From contig NZ_CP114040.1 in NCBI RefSeq assembly GCF_026965555.1, positions 13,041,501 to 13,105,500 on the forward strand: a stretch of 64,000 nt of DNA, given 5' to 3'. Each line of letters starts with the position of its first letter. Position 1 is the first letter of the stretch. The translations under genes were made by a program, and so were the position numbers. The notes beneath the pieces were generated by a model. It was not told the origin of the DNA, did no database searches, and worked only from the letters and a program-made list of their open reading frames with translations. Origin of the DNA: Nannocystis punicea (lineage in GTDB: Bacteria; Myxococcota_A; Polyangia; Nannocystales; Nannocystaceae). Positions 8,877 to 18,087 of the stretch are shown in pieces.

Positions 8877-9821
8877 TTAGGAGACATGCGCCAGCGCGAC
8901 CGCGAGGGCGCGGCGGCCCAGGGCGTGGAAGGCCGGGTCGGCGTGGCGCTCGGCCCAGGCCAGGGTGGCCGCGGCGTGGAGCGCGAGCAGGACGTCGAGG
9001 CGGGCGGCAGCGTCGGTCGTCAGCGGACCGTGAGCTGCCAGGAACGCCTCGGCCAGGTCGGGGCGGTCGAACCAGACCTCGGCGCGCAGCTTGACGAGGT
9101 CGGCCTCGGGGGCGTCGAGGCGGGCGTGCTCGAAGTCGAGGACGTGGAGGTCGGCGCCGGCGAGCAGCCAGTTGTCGGGGGTGAAGTCGCGGTGGCACGG
9201 GACGCGGCGCACGCCGGCGAAGGCGTCGCGGCGGGCGGCGAGGCGCTGGAGGCCGTCGCGTTCGCCCGGGGAGAGGAGGCCGCGGGCGCGGGCGTGCCAC
9301 TCGGCGAGGCGGGCGGCGACGGCGTCGACGAGCGGCATCGGGTCGTCGTCGGCGACGGGGAGCTCGTGGAGGGCGCGGAGGAACCGGCCGGCGGCCGCGT
9401 GGGCCACGGGGGCGAGGGCGGGGTCGTGTGTCCCGAGGGACAGGCGCTCGCCGGGCGCGGCGGTCAGCGCGAGGACGCGAGCGGCGGGGTCGCAGGCGAG
9501 CAGCGCCGGGACGCGGACGGCGCCGGCCAGGCTACGTGGCCCGGGAGACAGCTCCTTTTCGCGATCCTTCGGCTCCTCCGACCTGGATGTCCCGAGAGAC
9601 AGATGCGCCGCGACGGCCGGCAGCCAGTCGCGATAGGCGCGCAGCTCCTGCTGGAACGGCCGCGGGTGGCGGTGCCGCTTGAAGACGAGCTGCCCCGCGG
9701 GCCCGGTCGCCCGCCAGACCGTCGCGCTCTTCGAGTGCTCTTTCAGACATGTCCAGGAGAGCATGCTCTCCGGGACATCCGCGAGGAGCCGCGAGGCCAG
9801 CGCGCGCAGCTCGGGGGGCAC
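8877..9821 (-). CDS. Aminoglycoside phosphotransferase-like (APH fold) kinase
   Basis: A 314-residue APH/choline-kinase-fold protein. The catalytic loop HRDFTPDN is at residues 210-217 and the metal-binding DFEHA at 229-233. The substrate is unknown; these proteins need not act on antibiotics. The GTG start at 9821 is 3 nt after the M50-like stop, so the two share an operon. The dispersed dyad is read as protein at residues 15-29 (DVPESMLSWTCLKEH), near 73-79 (HLSLGTS) and near 127-131. The C-terminal AHVS-stop also comes from a dyad copy. The insertions avoid the catalytic motifs. Confidence 0.85.
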   Translation of the reverse strand: MPPELRALASRLLADVPESMLSWTCLKEHSKSATVWRATGPAGQLVFKRHRHPRPFQQELRAYRDWLPAVAAHLSLGTSRSEEPKDREKELSPGPRSLAGAVRVPALLACDPAARVLALTAAPGERLSLGTHDPALAPVAHAAAGRFLRALHELPVADDDPMPLVDAVAARLAEWHARARGLLSPGERDGLQRLAARRDAFAGVRRVPCHRDFTPDNWLLAGADLHVLDFEHARLDAPEADLVKLRAEVWFDRPDLAEAFLAAHGPLTTDAAARLDVLLALHAAATLAWAERHADPAFHALGRRALAVALAHVS

Positions 9822-9824
9822 GCG

Positions 9825-10595
9825 TCACCGGCGGCGCAGGCTGGCCATGCTGACGCGGCTCTCGCCGCGGGTGAACAGCCACAGGCCGAGGACCAGCACC
9901 AGCACCGAGAACAGGCCGCAGACGGCGCCCCACAACATGTACGAGCCGCCGAGGGCGGCGGCGATGTGGGCCGAGTCCGACGGCATGACGCCGGCGGTGG
10001 TCTGGGCGCTGGCGGTGAACAGGTAGTCGGCGCGGGAGAACACGCTGAGCGCCAGCTGCACGGCCAGGAACACCAGCGCGGTCTGGGCGACCTGGCCGCG
10101 GGCGCGGAGGGCGAGCCCCAGCAGCAGGAGGCCGACGCCGCCGATGTACCAGAAGCCGAACGCGTTCTCGACGACGAGGGCGACGGCCGCCAGGAAGCCG
10201 AGGCCGAGCAGGCCGAGCACGAGGCGCGCCACCCGCTCGCGCCGCGCGAGGGCGAAGCAGACGCCGGCGACCACCGCCGGACCAATCAGCCCGCCGGCGG
10301 CGACGATGGCCTGAAGGGCAGGTCCTTCGGGACCTGCATGAACGGCCATGCCGGAGCCGTCGGGCCACAAGTAGAAGGCCTGGAACGAGCCGCCGGTCGC
10401 CAGCGCCGCCAGACCGTGGCCGAGCTCGTGGGCCAGGGTCGACAGCAGGAGCAGCGGATAGATGAGCAGGCCGCCGAACGGGACGGCATACAGAAGGAGG
10501 GTGATCGCGGCGCTGGCGACGAGGACGCCGCGGGCCCGCCGGGTGACCCGGGCCTGGTCGTGGGCTCTGGCGAAGGCGCGCGCTGCGGAAGACAT
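9825..10595 (-). CDS. M50-like membrane metalloprotease
   Basis: About 256 residues, mostly hydrophobic with six or so membrane segments. HELGH at residues 56-60 lies inside an early segment, the arrangement of M50B-type intramembrane proteases that appear to lack the periplasmic domains of RseP. The start is set at ATG 10595 because a TACGCT hexamer lies 8 nt upstream; an in-frame ATG at 10613 is the alternative. A dyad is read as HAGPEGPALQ. It is the first gene of a two-gene unit with the APH-like kinase. Protease activity is inferred from HExxH; a second zinc-ligand motif was not clearly recognised. Confidence 0.75.
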   Translation of the reverse strand: MSSAARAFARAHDQARVTRRARGVLVASAAITLLLYAVPFGGLLIYPLLLLSTLAHELGHGLAALATGGSFQAFYLWPDGSGMAVHAGPEGPALQAIVAAGGLIGPAVVAGVCFALARRERVARLVLGLLGLGFLAAVALVVENAFGFWYIGGVGLLLLGLALRARGQVAQTALVFLAVQLALSVFSRADYLFTASAQTTAGVMPSDSAHIAAALGGSYMLWGAVCGLFSVLVLVLGLWLFTRGESRVSMASLRRR

Positions 10596-10951
10596 CGCAG
10601 CCCAGCGTAGCATGGCGGCTCCAGCGCGCCCGCAGCAGCGGCGAGAGGGCCCGGCGTGGGCAGGAGCGGCTGTCGCGGCGAGGAGTGAAACTCGCGGCGA
10701 GGCTCCGGGGTCGCGCGACGTGGCGCGCAGCCGTGAGCTTCTTCGCCGAGGCTCGACGCGCGTGCAGCCATGGCTTCTTCGCGCCCAGCACGCTCATGTC
10801 GCCGCAGAGCGCGGGGCTGCTTCGCCACGGTGTCGAGGACGTTCGTGTGGCCGACTCGGCGCTCCGTCGCGGCTCCTTCGTAGCGAGCACGCGGCCCTCA
10901 TTCGTGAATTTTTTCAGGCGACCGACTCGAGCCCGCTCATGTCGCGAGCTC
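10596..10951. other. 356-bp gap without a recognisable gene
   Basis: Contains the TACGCT promoter-like hexamer of the M50-like gene (10604-10609, minus strand) and a GAATTTTTTC run near 10904. No open frame here has domain or start-site support, and no copy of the dyad was seen. Confidence 0.5.
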
Positions 10952-11170
10952 TCAGCCGTAAGCTTCCTCGGCGCGCACCGACTCGAGCACGATCGCGTCG
11001 CCGAGCAGGGCGGCCTTGTAGAGGGTGTGCGCGAGCATCTGCGGGCACTCGCGGACGATCACCGGGCCGCGGGCCGCGGCCGCTCGCAGGCGATCGACCC
11101 ACGCGAGCACGACCTCGGGGGCGTCGGCGTCGACCTCGGACAGGTCGAACACCTGCGGCGCGCCCGTCAC
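10952..11170 (-). CDS. Small protein coupled to the TerB/Coq4-like gene
   Basis: A 72-residue acidic/Ala-rich protein starting VTGAPQVFDLSEVD. Its GTG start overlaps the upstream TGA (GTGA), so it is probably translated together with the TerB/Coq4-like protein. Predicted helices dominate, with no signal peptide or known motif. It is too short for a family assignment. The overlap and stable frame are the only support, so it could be spurious. Confidence 0.5.
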   Translation of the reverse strand: MTGAPQVFDLSEVDADAPEVVLAWVDRLRAAAARGPVIVRECPQMLAHTLYKAALLGDAIVLESVRAEEAYG

Positions 11171-12111
11171 CGCGGCGGGACCCCGAAGCGCTGCAGGAGC
11201 TCGGAGATCGGGCGGTCCATCACGTCCCAGAAGTCGTGGCGGCGCGTGAAGTCCTCGCCGGTGGCACGCCCGCGCTCCTGGGCCGCGAGGATCCGCTCGG
11301 GCACGAAGCTGAGGCCGTCGGTGTCGCCCACGCGGACGCCCACTGCGTGCTGCAAGAGCACCAGGAACAGCGCGCTCGCGGGGTCCTCGCCGCGCAGGCC
11401 GGCGATGAAGGCCAGGGTCTCGAGCTCGCCCTGGAGGTCGCCGTCGTAGCCGGCCAGGATGTGGGTGATGTCGTGGTGCACCAGCGCCTCGGGCACGCCG
11501 CCCAGCTCGCCGGCGAACGCGAACTGACGCTCGCGGTAGTACCGCCACAGCTCGCGCCCGAGAGTGCCCTCCGGCAGCAGGCCGATCCGTCGATAGCGCC
11601 AGGCGAGCTCGCTGTTCTCGCGGGTCTTCGGCAGCGCGAGCAGATCCTCGGTGAAGAAGTTGAGCACGCCCTGCCAGCCCTGGGCCGCGTACAGGGTGCC
11701 GGCCTGCGGCGAGCCGAGCCGCCGCTGCAGCTCGTACTGCGTGCGCTGGCGGTGCCCCTGCACGAGCCCGTGGAACACCTGCAGCGCGTTCTCCTCGATG
11801 CCGAGCGCGGTGCGGAACGCCGACAGCACGCGCCACTCCTCCGGCGAGACCTGGCCGTCGACGATGCCCATCACCAGGCAGGCCTTCAGGGCCATGAGCC
11901 GACGCTCCGGATCGACGACCGCCGCGGCCAGCTCCTCCGGCGCGAGCGTCGTCGCGGCGTCCGGGCCGCCGTCGACGCCGAGCAGCTCGGCCGAGGCGGA
12001 GAGCAGCGCCTGCTCCTTGATCGCAAACATGCCGTCGGCCATCGCCACGGTCTTCAAAGCCCGGAGAACGGCATTCGCCTCGTCGGTCGTGAACGGGAAC
12101 AGCGCGGCCAT
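11167..12111 (-). CDS. TerB-like N-domain fused to a Coq4-like HDxxH domain
   Basis: 314 residues. The first 110 resemble the helical TerB/tellurite-resistance fold (ALKTVAMADGMFAIKEQ and ACLVMGIVDGQVSPEEW, two repeated helical-pair segments). The C-terminal half carries HDITH (213-217) with Glu at 229, the HDxxH-x11-E zinc motif of Coq4. Coq4 acts in ubiquinone synthesis; the role of such bacterial fusions is not known to me. The start at ATG 12111 is chosen over GTG 12123. A TAGCGT hexamer (12127-12122 on the minus strand) lies 10 nt upstream of that ATG. Two more HDxxH-x11-E proteins occur in this window. Confidence 0.75.
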   Translation of the reverse strand: MAALFPFTTDEANAVLRALKTVAMADGMFAIKEQALLSASAELLGVDGGPDAATTLAPEELAAAVVDPERRLMALKACLVMGIVDGQVSPEEWRVLSAFRTALGIEENALQVFHGLVQGHRQRTQYELQRRLGSPQAGTLYAAQGWQGVLNFFTEDLLALPKTRENSELAWRYRRIGLLPEGTLGRELWRYYRERQFAFAGELGGVPEALVHHDITHILAGYDGDLQGELETLAFIAGLRGEDPASALFLVLLQHAVGVRVGDTDGLSFVPERILAAQERGRATGEDFTRRHDFWDVMDRPISELLQRFGVPPR

Positions 12112-12127
12112 GGCGGGGCCCACGCTA

Positions 12128-12758
12128 CCAGGCCGGCCCCGCAGCGCAAACCCTGGGCGCGGCGGACCGGCGAGAGGTCGGTCGCTCGCCGGCAGAAGAT
12201 GAACGCGACGTCATAGCCACCGCCGTGACCCGCCCGACACGCAGCGGGCCGAGCGCCGCGATCGCGGTCGAGCTCGCGGCCCCCCGCCCCGGGGTCGAGC
12301 GGAGCGGCTCCTCAGGCCGGCGGACGACCGCCCGGTCCGGACACCCATTTTCCCCCGTTCAAAAAATCAAGAGAACGTCGGGGAGATCGAGCACAGCAGC
12401 GAGCGGGGAACCGTGAGCGCAGGCAGTACCGGAGCGCGCGAGCGAGGAGCAGGGCGGAGGGCGCGGGCGAGCGCAGCAGGATCTGCGGCGGCCGCGGGTC
12501 GACGTGCCGCTGTCGCCGCGGCGGACCACCTGCGCGTCGCTCGAGGCGGCGGTGGTGGTGTTGACGATGGGTCTGCGGCTCTGCGCGGAGCGGTGGCGCG
12601 GCCGGGTTGCTCCGGCCGTGCGGTGTGGCGGGGGCCGGGGTGGCCACGCTCGGCGCGCTCGCCTCGCGCCGGCGCTGGGCGTGGCCGGTCGGGCTGGTAG
12701 ACCGGGCGCTGGCGGTGCTGCTGGCGCTGTGCTCAAGTGAAGTTCGAGCCCCAAGGCC
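12128..12758 (+). pseudogene. Possible decayed copy of the desaturase C-terminus
   Basis: No intact gene. Near 12535-12740 the plus strand encodes, in two frames, segments resembling the end of the next gene: EAAVVVLTMG against VAATMVVLIA, and ASRRRWAWPVGLVDRALAVL against AERRRWALPLEVGRLVTTLA. This may be a frameshifted partial duplication. The similarity is short and hydrophobic, so chance is possible. The rest of the region (12128-12500) holds nothing recognisable. Confidence 0.3.
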
Positions 12759-13880
12759 ATGCACCTCATCGCCTGGTCGATCCCCGTCTTCGTCGCCTTG
12801 ATCGTCCTCGAGTACTGGCTCGCGCGACGGGCCCGGCGCGATCTCTATCGCCTGTCGGTGTCGGTCTCGGACGTCGGCTGCGGCGTGGTCGAGCAGATGT
12901 CCGGCGTGCTGACCACGGCGGCGTTCGTGGGGCTCTACTTCCTCGTCTACGAGGGGCGCCTCGTCGACCTCGACCCGCACGCGGCGACGACCTGGCTGCT
13001 GGCGATGGTCGGGGTCGACCTCGTCTACTACTGGTGGCACCGCGCCAGCCACGAGGTCGGGCTGCTGTGGGCGACGCACGTGGTGCACCACCACAGCGAG
13101 GACTACAACCTCGCGGTCGCGCTGCGCCAGGGCATCTTCACCGCCGGGCCGCTGATCGTGTTCGGGCTGCCGCTGGCGCTGCTCGGGGTGCCGCCGCTGC
13201 TGTTCTTGATGAGCAAGGCGATCAACTCGCTGTATCAGTTCTGGATCCACACCGAGCTGATCGGCCGGCTCGGTCCGGTCGAGGCGGTGCTCAACACGCC
13301 GCAGCACCACCGCGTCCACCACGCCGTCAACCCGCGCTACCTCGACAAGAATTACGGCGGGATCTTGATCGTCTGGGACCGGCTGTTCGGGACGTTCGCG
13401 CGGCTCGACGAGGCGCCCGTGTACGGCACGACCCACCGACTGCGCAGCCTCAACCCGCTGTGGGCGCAGTTCGAGCACTTCGTCGAGCTGGCGCGGGGGC
13501 TCGCCGCGGAGCGGGGTCTTTCGAACAGGATGCGGGTGTTGCTGGCGCGCCCGGGCTGGAGGTCGCGCGGTCCTGCTGCCCCGTTGACGCGCGCGGAGCT
13601 GGCGGCGCGGGCCGCCGCGCGCTTCCACGCGCCTGTCTCTTCGGTCATGGCGGCGTACATCCTGCTGCAGGCGGTGGGGATCGTCGCGGCGACGATGGTC
13701 GTGCTGATCGCCGCCGACGGGTGGCCCACCTGGCTGGCCGCGCTCGCCTGCGCGACGGTGATCGCCGGCGCGGTCGCCCTCGCCGGCCTGGCCGAGCGCC
13801 GCCGCTGGGCGCTGCCGCTCGAGGTGGGCCGGCTGGTGACGACGCTGGCGGTGGCCAGCCTGGTGCTCACGCGCGGGTGA
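12759..13880 (+). CDS. Sterol desaturase/fatty acid hydroxylase-family membrane enzyme
   Basis: 373 residues with several membrane segments and the di-iron histidine clusters of the superfamily: HRASH (94-98), HVVHHH (107-112), His 164, and QHHRVHH (182-188) followed by NPRYLDKNYGG. The layout matches the alkylglycerol monooxygenase/TMEM195-like branch more than fungal C-5 desaturases. A further C-terminal membrane domain of about 110 residues (SVMAAYILLQ onward) extends beyond the usual core. It probably oxidises a lipid substrate. Myxobacteria of this group make both sterols and ether lipids, so either is possible. Confidence 0.85.
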   Translation: MHLIAWSIPVFVALIVLEYWLARRARRDLYRLSVSVSDVGCGVVEQMSGVLTTAAFVGLYFLVYEGRLVDLDPHAATTWLLAMVGVDLVYYWWHRASHEVGLLWATHVVHHHSEDYNLAVALRQGIFTAGPLIVFGLPLALLGVPPLLFLMSKAINSLYQFWIHTELIGRLGPVEAVLNTPQHHRVHHAVNPRYLDKNYGGILIVWDRLFGTFARLDEAPVYGTTHRLRSLNPLWAQFEHFVELARGLAAERGLSNRMRVLLARPGWRSRGPAAPLTRAELAARAAARFHAPVSSVMAAYILLQAVGIVAATMVVLIAADGWPTWLAALACATVIAGAVALAGLAERRRWALPLEVGRLVTTLAVASLVLTRG

Positions 13881-13903
13881 GCCGCGTGAGGACTGCCGCA
13901 CAG

Positions 13904-13970
13904 GGACATGTTCAAAAGAACATGTCCTTGTAGAAATGTCATGAAGGACATGCCCTCGAGGGCATGTCCT
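13904..13970. repeat. Two perfect dyads between convergent genes
   Basis: GGACATGTTC (13904-13913) and GAACATGTCC (13918-13927) pair perfectly around AAAA. Next to it, 13945-13970 is a perfect 26-bp palindrome (AGGACATGCCCTC and its complement). Both lie between the ends of the desaturase and TPR-peptidase genes and would give strong hairpins in transcripts from either side. There is no long U-tract. Confidence 0.85.
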
Positions 13971-13975
13971 CGAGT

Positions 13976-16852
13976 TCACTTCGCGGTGCGGACGCGCTCC
14001 ATCGCCTGTTTGGCGGGGGCGAGCAGCTGGGGCTCGGCGCCGGCGCGGGCGGCGAGGATCTTCGCGCGGGTGGAGTCGCCGGCGGCCTCGGCGGCGAGGG
14101 CGAGGACGACGAGGGTGTCGACGGGGCCCTTGGCGAGCGGGCCGTCGTTCATGTTCTTGAGGGCGCGGTCGCTGAGGCTGCGGGCGCGCGGCTTGTCGCC
14201 GGCCGCGGCGGCGCGCAGGGCCTGGCCGCCGAGGGTGAGCGGGTGGAGGGGGGCGATCGCGGCGGCGCGGTCGAGCGCGTAGTCGCGGTTCGGCGCGTCG
14301 GCGGTGACGGCCGCGAGCATCACCAGGCGCGCGGCCGGGTCGTAGCTCATGCCGTCGATCGCCAGGCCCTCGCGCAGCAGCGCCTTCTCGCGCGCGACGT
14401 CGCCGTCGCGGCGGGCCAGCTCGGCCAGGCGGATGATCGGCTCGATCGACTCGGGGCGGAAGCCGCGGGCCTTGTCGTAGTGCTCGGCGGCCTGCTTCCA
14501 GCTCTGGCCCTTCATCAGCACTTCGGCCAGGGTCATGCGCGGGACGTAGCCGTCGCCGCGGCCCTGGATCAGCTGCTGCAGGTCGCGCGCGGCCGCGGTC
14601 ATGTCCTTCTTCTGGGCGTGGGCGACAGCCTGGGACAGCAGCTTGTCGCGCTCGTCGGGCTTGTCGCCGCGGCTCTTGGCCGGCTCCCAGCCCTTGATTT
14701 TGCTGTCGAGCTGGCCGAAGAGCCAGGTCTCGAAGTCCTTCTCGACCACGGCCAGCGGCTTGCCGAGGTGGCGCTCCATCAGCACCTCGGTGGTGCCGCC
14801 CTCGCCGTAGCCCTTGAGCATGGCGATGAGGCGCGGCAGGCCGTAGGTCTCGCCGAGGTAGCGGACGGCGTAGGCGGCGGTGGTGTAGGCGACCTCCATG
14901 GCCTGGGCGCTGCCGGCCCGCAGGAACGCCAGCTCGAGCTCGGACAGGCGGCGCAGGGTGCCCTTGCGGCGGGCGACGGCCAGGAGCTCGGCGCTCTCGC
15001 GGGCCCACGACGGGTCGGCGAGCTCGGACTCCCACTCGGACAGGCCCTCGGTGAACCACCGCGGGACGCGGCCCTTGCTGAGCTGGACGGCGTAGACGTG
15101 GGCGAGCTCGTGCCACACGACCTGGTGGAAGTTGTGGGTGCCGCCGTAGGGGCCGAGGGCGGTGATGAGGCGGCCGAAGCAAACGCCGACGGCGCCGAGG
15201 CTGGGGACGCCGATCGTGCGGACCGAGAAGTCGCTCGGGTCGGCGAACACCTCGATGCGCAGCGGGGTCGGGCGCAGCGAGTAGCGCTTGTCGAGGGTCT
15301 GGCGGGCGCGGGCGATGATCGCCAGCATGTCCGGAGAGACATACTCCTGGTCCTCCTTGAGGAGGCGCAGGCTGAGGTCGCCGTCGCTGACGTCGGTGTA
15401 GAGCGGGTCGATGCGCTGGTCGTAGAGGTCGAGGGTGTTGCGGGTGCGCTCGTTGAAGCGGTCGCGCTTCCACGCGGCCTTGAGCGCGGCCCGGCCCTCG
15501 GTCTCCTTGCCGAGGCGCAGCAGGTTGAGGCCCATCGCCGACTGCACGTAGGCGTTGTCGGGCGCCCGCTTGGCCGCCTCGTCGAGGACCGCACCTGTCT
15601 GTTCGTACATGTGCATCGACACCAGCAGGTCGGCCAGCGCGAGGTAGAACGGCAGCGGGTTGCCGGCGGCGGCCTGGTCGCGCAGGCGGGCGTAGGCGGC
15701 CTGGTCGTCGCGGGCCAGCGCGGCGCCGGCGAGCACCGCCAGCGCGTCGGGGTGGCCGGGGCTGGCCGCCAGCATGTCGCCCTGGGCCCGCGCGGTCGCC
15801 TCGTCGCGGCGGCCCTCGACCAGCGCGACCTTGGCCAGCACCCCCAGCGCCTCGGCCTGGCGCGGGTTGACCTGCAGCGCCCGCTGGGCCGCCTCGCTCG
15901 CGGCCGCCAGCCGCAGCTCCTCGAGGTGCGCCGCGGCGACCCCCGCCAGCGCCTCCGCGTGCCACGCGTCGCGCCGCAAGATCTGCTCGTACGTCTCGAT
16001 CGCCTCGGCCGCCGCGTACTTCTCGCGGAACATCGCCCCTCGCAGCAGCAGCGCCCGGTCGCGCAGGACGAACGCGGGCTCGAGAGAAGCTGTCTCGAGA
16101 GGCAGCTTCTCCGCCTCGCCCAGGACCATGTTGGCGTCGTGGAACGCGCCCGTCGACCCGCGGGCCAGCGCCGCCCGGGCCACCGCCACCAGCTCCTCGG
16201 CGGTCTTGGCCTTGCCGGCGTCGTAGGCGTCGTACAGCTGCTCGCGCAGGGCGACCGCCTTGGCGTCCTTCTCCTGCCCGGCGGCGACCAGCAGGCTGAG
16301 CAGCTCGCCGCGCGCGGCCAGCTCGGCGGGGTCCCCGGCGGCCTTCTGCAGCAGCGCGAGCGCGCCGGCCTGGTCGCCGCGAGCGGCGAGCAGACGCGCC
16401 AGCAGGCGCAGCCGCGCGGGGCTCGGCTGGCCGGCCTTGAGGTCGAGCGCGGCGGCGGCGAGGTCGGTGGCGCCGGTGGCCAGGTGAGCGTGGGCGAGCG
16501 CGAGGCGGACGCGCTCGTCACCTGGCCTTTGGCGCAGGGCGCCGGCGAGGAAGGCCGCCGCGCCCTCGGGGTTGCCCCGCTCGAGCGCCGCGAAGGCGCC
16601 GGCGAGATCGTTCACGACGACGGGCTCGGGCCGCTTCGCCGGCGGCTCGGCGACCGGCTCGTCGCCCTCTTCGGGGACCTCGAGGCCGCCCAGCTCGAGC
16701 GGCGGCGGAGCTGTACGTTCGGACAGGTCAGAGCTCGCGGGCGGCCCCGCGGGCGGCGGGGCCGTGCGGCACGCGGCGGTGGCGGCGGCGAGGACCGCGA
16801 GCAAGCGCACGGGCCACGCGGCACGCGGACGGGACGACCATGAGCGCGGCAT
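13976..16852 (-). CDS. TPR-rich lipoprotein with gluzincin (peptidase MA-like) domain
   Basis: About 958 residues. The signal peptide has a lipobox-like TAAC (RLLAVLAAATAACRT). Residues 70-500 are helical TPR-type repeats. HELAH at 581-585, followed by WFTEGLSEW with the third zinc ligand Glu, is the gluzincin arrangement of peptidase MA-like proteins. A second helical repeat block fills the C-terminus. It is likely an outer-membrane or periplasmic peptidase or scaffold. The start at 16852 is preferred over 16891 because it gives a proper signal peptide. A near-perfect palindrome around AGCTGTCTCGAGAGGCAGCT (near 16090) is read as protein within the repeats. Confidence 0.85.
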   Translation of the reverse strand: MPRSWSSRPRAAWPVRLLAVLAAATAACRTAPPPAGPPASSDLSERTAPPPLELGGLEVPEEGDEPVAEPPAKRPEPVVVNDLAGAFAALERGNPEGAAAFLAGALRQRPGDERVRLALAHAHLATGATDLAAAALDLKAGQPSPARLRLLARLLAARGDQAGALALLQKAAGDPAELAARGELLSLLVAAGQEKDAKAVALREQLYDAYDAGKAKTAEELVAVARAALARGSTGAFHDANMVLGEAEKLPLETASLEPAFVLRDRALLLRGAMFREKYAAAEAIETYEQILRRDAWHAEALAGVAAAHLEELRLAAASEAAQRALQVNPRQAEALGVLAKVALVEGRRDEATARAQGDMLAASPGHPDALAVLAGAALARDDQAAYARLRDQAAAGNPLPFYLALADLLVSMHMYEQTGAVLDEAAKRAPDNAYVQSAMGLNLLRLGKETEGRAALKAAWKRDRFNERTRNTLDLYDQRIDPLYTDVSDGDLSLRLLKEDQEYVSPDMLAIIARARQTLDKRYSLRPTPLRIEVFADPSDFSVRTIGVPSLGAVGVCFGRLITALGPYGGTHNFHQVVWHELAHVYAVQLSKGRVPRWFTEGLSEWESELADPSWARESAELLAVARRKGTLRRLSELELAFLRAGSAQAMEVAYTTAAYAVRYLGETYGLPRLIAMLKGYGEGGTTEVLMERHLGKPLAVVEKDFETWLFGQLDSKIKGWEPAKSRGDKPDERDKLLSQAVAHAQKKDMTAAARDLQQLIQGRGDGYVPRMTLAEVLMKGQSWKQAAEHYDKARGFRPESIEPIIRLAELARRDGDVAREKALLREGLAIDGMSYDPAARLVMLAAVTADAPNRDYALDRAAAIAPLHPLTLGGQALRAAAAGDKPRARSLSDRALKNMNDGPLAKGPVDTLVVLALAAEAAGDSTRAKILAARAGAEPQLLAPAKQAMERVRTAK

Positions 16853-16923
16853 GCGGGCGGGAATTGTGCGAGCCGCGCGGGGCCGTGTCAAAGGAATCCG
16901 GGGGCTCTGCTATGCTGGCGCGC

Positions 16924-17445
16924 ATGGCAGCCAGCAGCAGCAGTCACACGGCCTACCCGAGCGAGGTGTACGAGTCCTTCGACGCCTTCATGCAGCAGGT
17001 GATCAAGGACACCTACGAGCGCGGGGCCAAGCGGCCGGAATTCGTGGCCCTGGTGCTGGCCTCCGGCGAGCTGCTGCCGATGGCCTGGGGCAAGATGAAG
17101 AAGAGCGGGATCCGCGAGCTCGCCGTCGGGGTCGGCGGCGTCGTCGCCCTCCGCTACGGCCTGGCGTACATCGTCAGCGGCCCGATCGGCGTCGCCCTCA
17201 CCGGCTTCACCGTCGCCGCCATGGTCTCGTTCTTCTGGCAGAACCAAAAAGAAGTCCTGGCCCGCCGCAAGCCCTACAAGCAGCTCATCAACGACACCCG
17301 CGAGAAGTACGAGGACATCCAGGCCCGCTACCACGACGGCGTCTACGACTCGGGCGAGCGCGCGCTGATGGTCGAGGGCCTGCTGCGGCGCATGGTCGCG
17401 CAGATCGAGGCGCCGCTCGAGGAGCCGGCCAAGGCCTCGTCCTGA
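16924..17445 (+). CDS. Small membrane protein of unknown function
   Basis: 173 residues. A soluble N-terminal part is followed by a hydrophobic stretch (ELAVGVGGVVALRYGLAYIV and VALTGFTVAAMVSFF) at about 75-120, then a charged helical C-terminus that could form a short coiled coil (KPYKQLINDTREKYEDIQAR). No family recognised. TATGCT lies exactly 7 nt upstream of ATG 16924, consistent with a leaderless message; ATG 16912 overlaps that hexamer and is less likely. Divergent from the TPR-peptidase gene. Confidence 0.75.
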   Translation: MAASSSSHTAYPSEVYESFDAFMQQVIKDTYERGAKRPEFVALVLASGELLPMAWGKMKKSGIRELAVGVGGVVALRYGLAYIVSGPIGVALTGFTVAAMVSFFWQNQKEVLARRKPYKQLINDTREKYEDIQARYHDGVYDSGERALMVEGLLRRMVAQIEAPLEEPAKASS

Positions 17446-17572
17446 GCGCGGCGATTTCGCTCGTAGCTGTCCCGAGAGACATGTCCTCGCGTGCGCGAGG
17501 GCGCGCCGGCGCGCGGCGCGACGCGGGCGACGACGGCTGGTAATCGCCCGCGAGGTGCGCGACACGAGACTC

Positions 17573-18052
17573 ATGCCGCAGCGCGTCACGCACGTGCCGT
17601 CTCACCTGCCGCTCCGCGAGGGCCGCGACCAGTACCTCGAGCGCAACGGCTTCTCGATGGCCGAGTACTCGTCGCCGGTGTTCGCGTTCGACCTGTTCGG
17701 CCGCACCCTGCGCCTGCCGAACCCGCCGGCGCGCCAGAGCGTGGTGGCGCTGCACGACCTCCACCACGTGCTCACCGGCTACGGCACCGACCTCGCCGGG
17801 GAGTCGGAGATCGGGGCCTGGGAGCTGCGCGCCGGCTGCAACACGCGCTTCTTGTGGATGATCAACCTCACCGCGGTGATGGGCGGGCTGTTCGTCGCCC
17901 CGCTGCGGACGCTGCGGGCGTTCCGCGCTGCAAAGGGCCAGCGCACCCTCTACGTCGACGGACGCGACGTCGAGGCGGTGCTGAAGATCCCGATCGCCGA
18001 GCTCCGCCGGCAGCTGGGGATCCCCGCCGGCGGTCACACCGCCGCGCCCTGA
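17573..18052 (+). CDS. Coq4-like protein (HDxxH-x11-E), copy 2
   Basis: 159 residues. HDLHH at 61-65 with Glu 77 matches the HDxxH-x11-E metal-binding motif of Coq4, in the characteristic context HVLTGYGTDLAGE. Of the three such proteins here this one looks most like the stand-alone bacterial family. Coq4 takes part in ubiquinone ring modification in eukaryotes; the bacterial role is uncertain. Start at ATG 17573; an in-frame GTG at 17555 is possible. It lies 35 nt before prmC, whose TACACT hexamer sits in the gap. Confidence 0.8.
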   Translation: MPQRVTHVPSHLPLREGRDQYLERNGFSMAEYSSPVFAFDLFGRTLRLPNPPARQSVVALHDLHHVLTGYGTDLAGESEIGAWELRAGCNTRFLWMINLTAVMGGLFVAPLRTLRAFRAAKGQRTLYVDGRDVEAVLKIPIAELRRQLGIPAGGHTAAP

Positions 18053-18087
18053 GACCGCGAAGTCCGGGCTACACTCCGCGCCCGCCC

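Noticed and set aside
9427..9444. A separate small gene or promoter in the minus-strand kinase (GTGTCCCGAGGGACAGG)
   Set aside because: It is one more in-frame copy of the dyad within an intact kinase frame.
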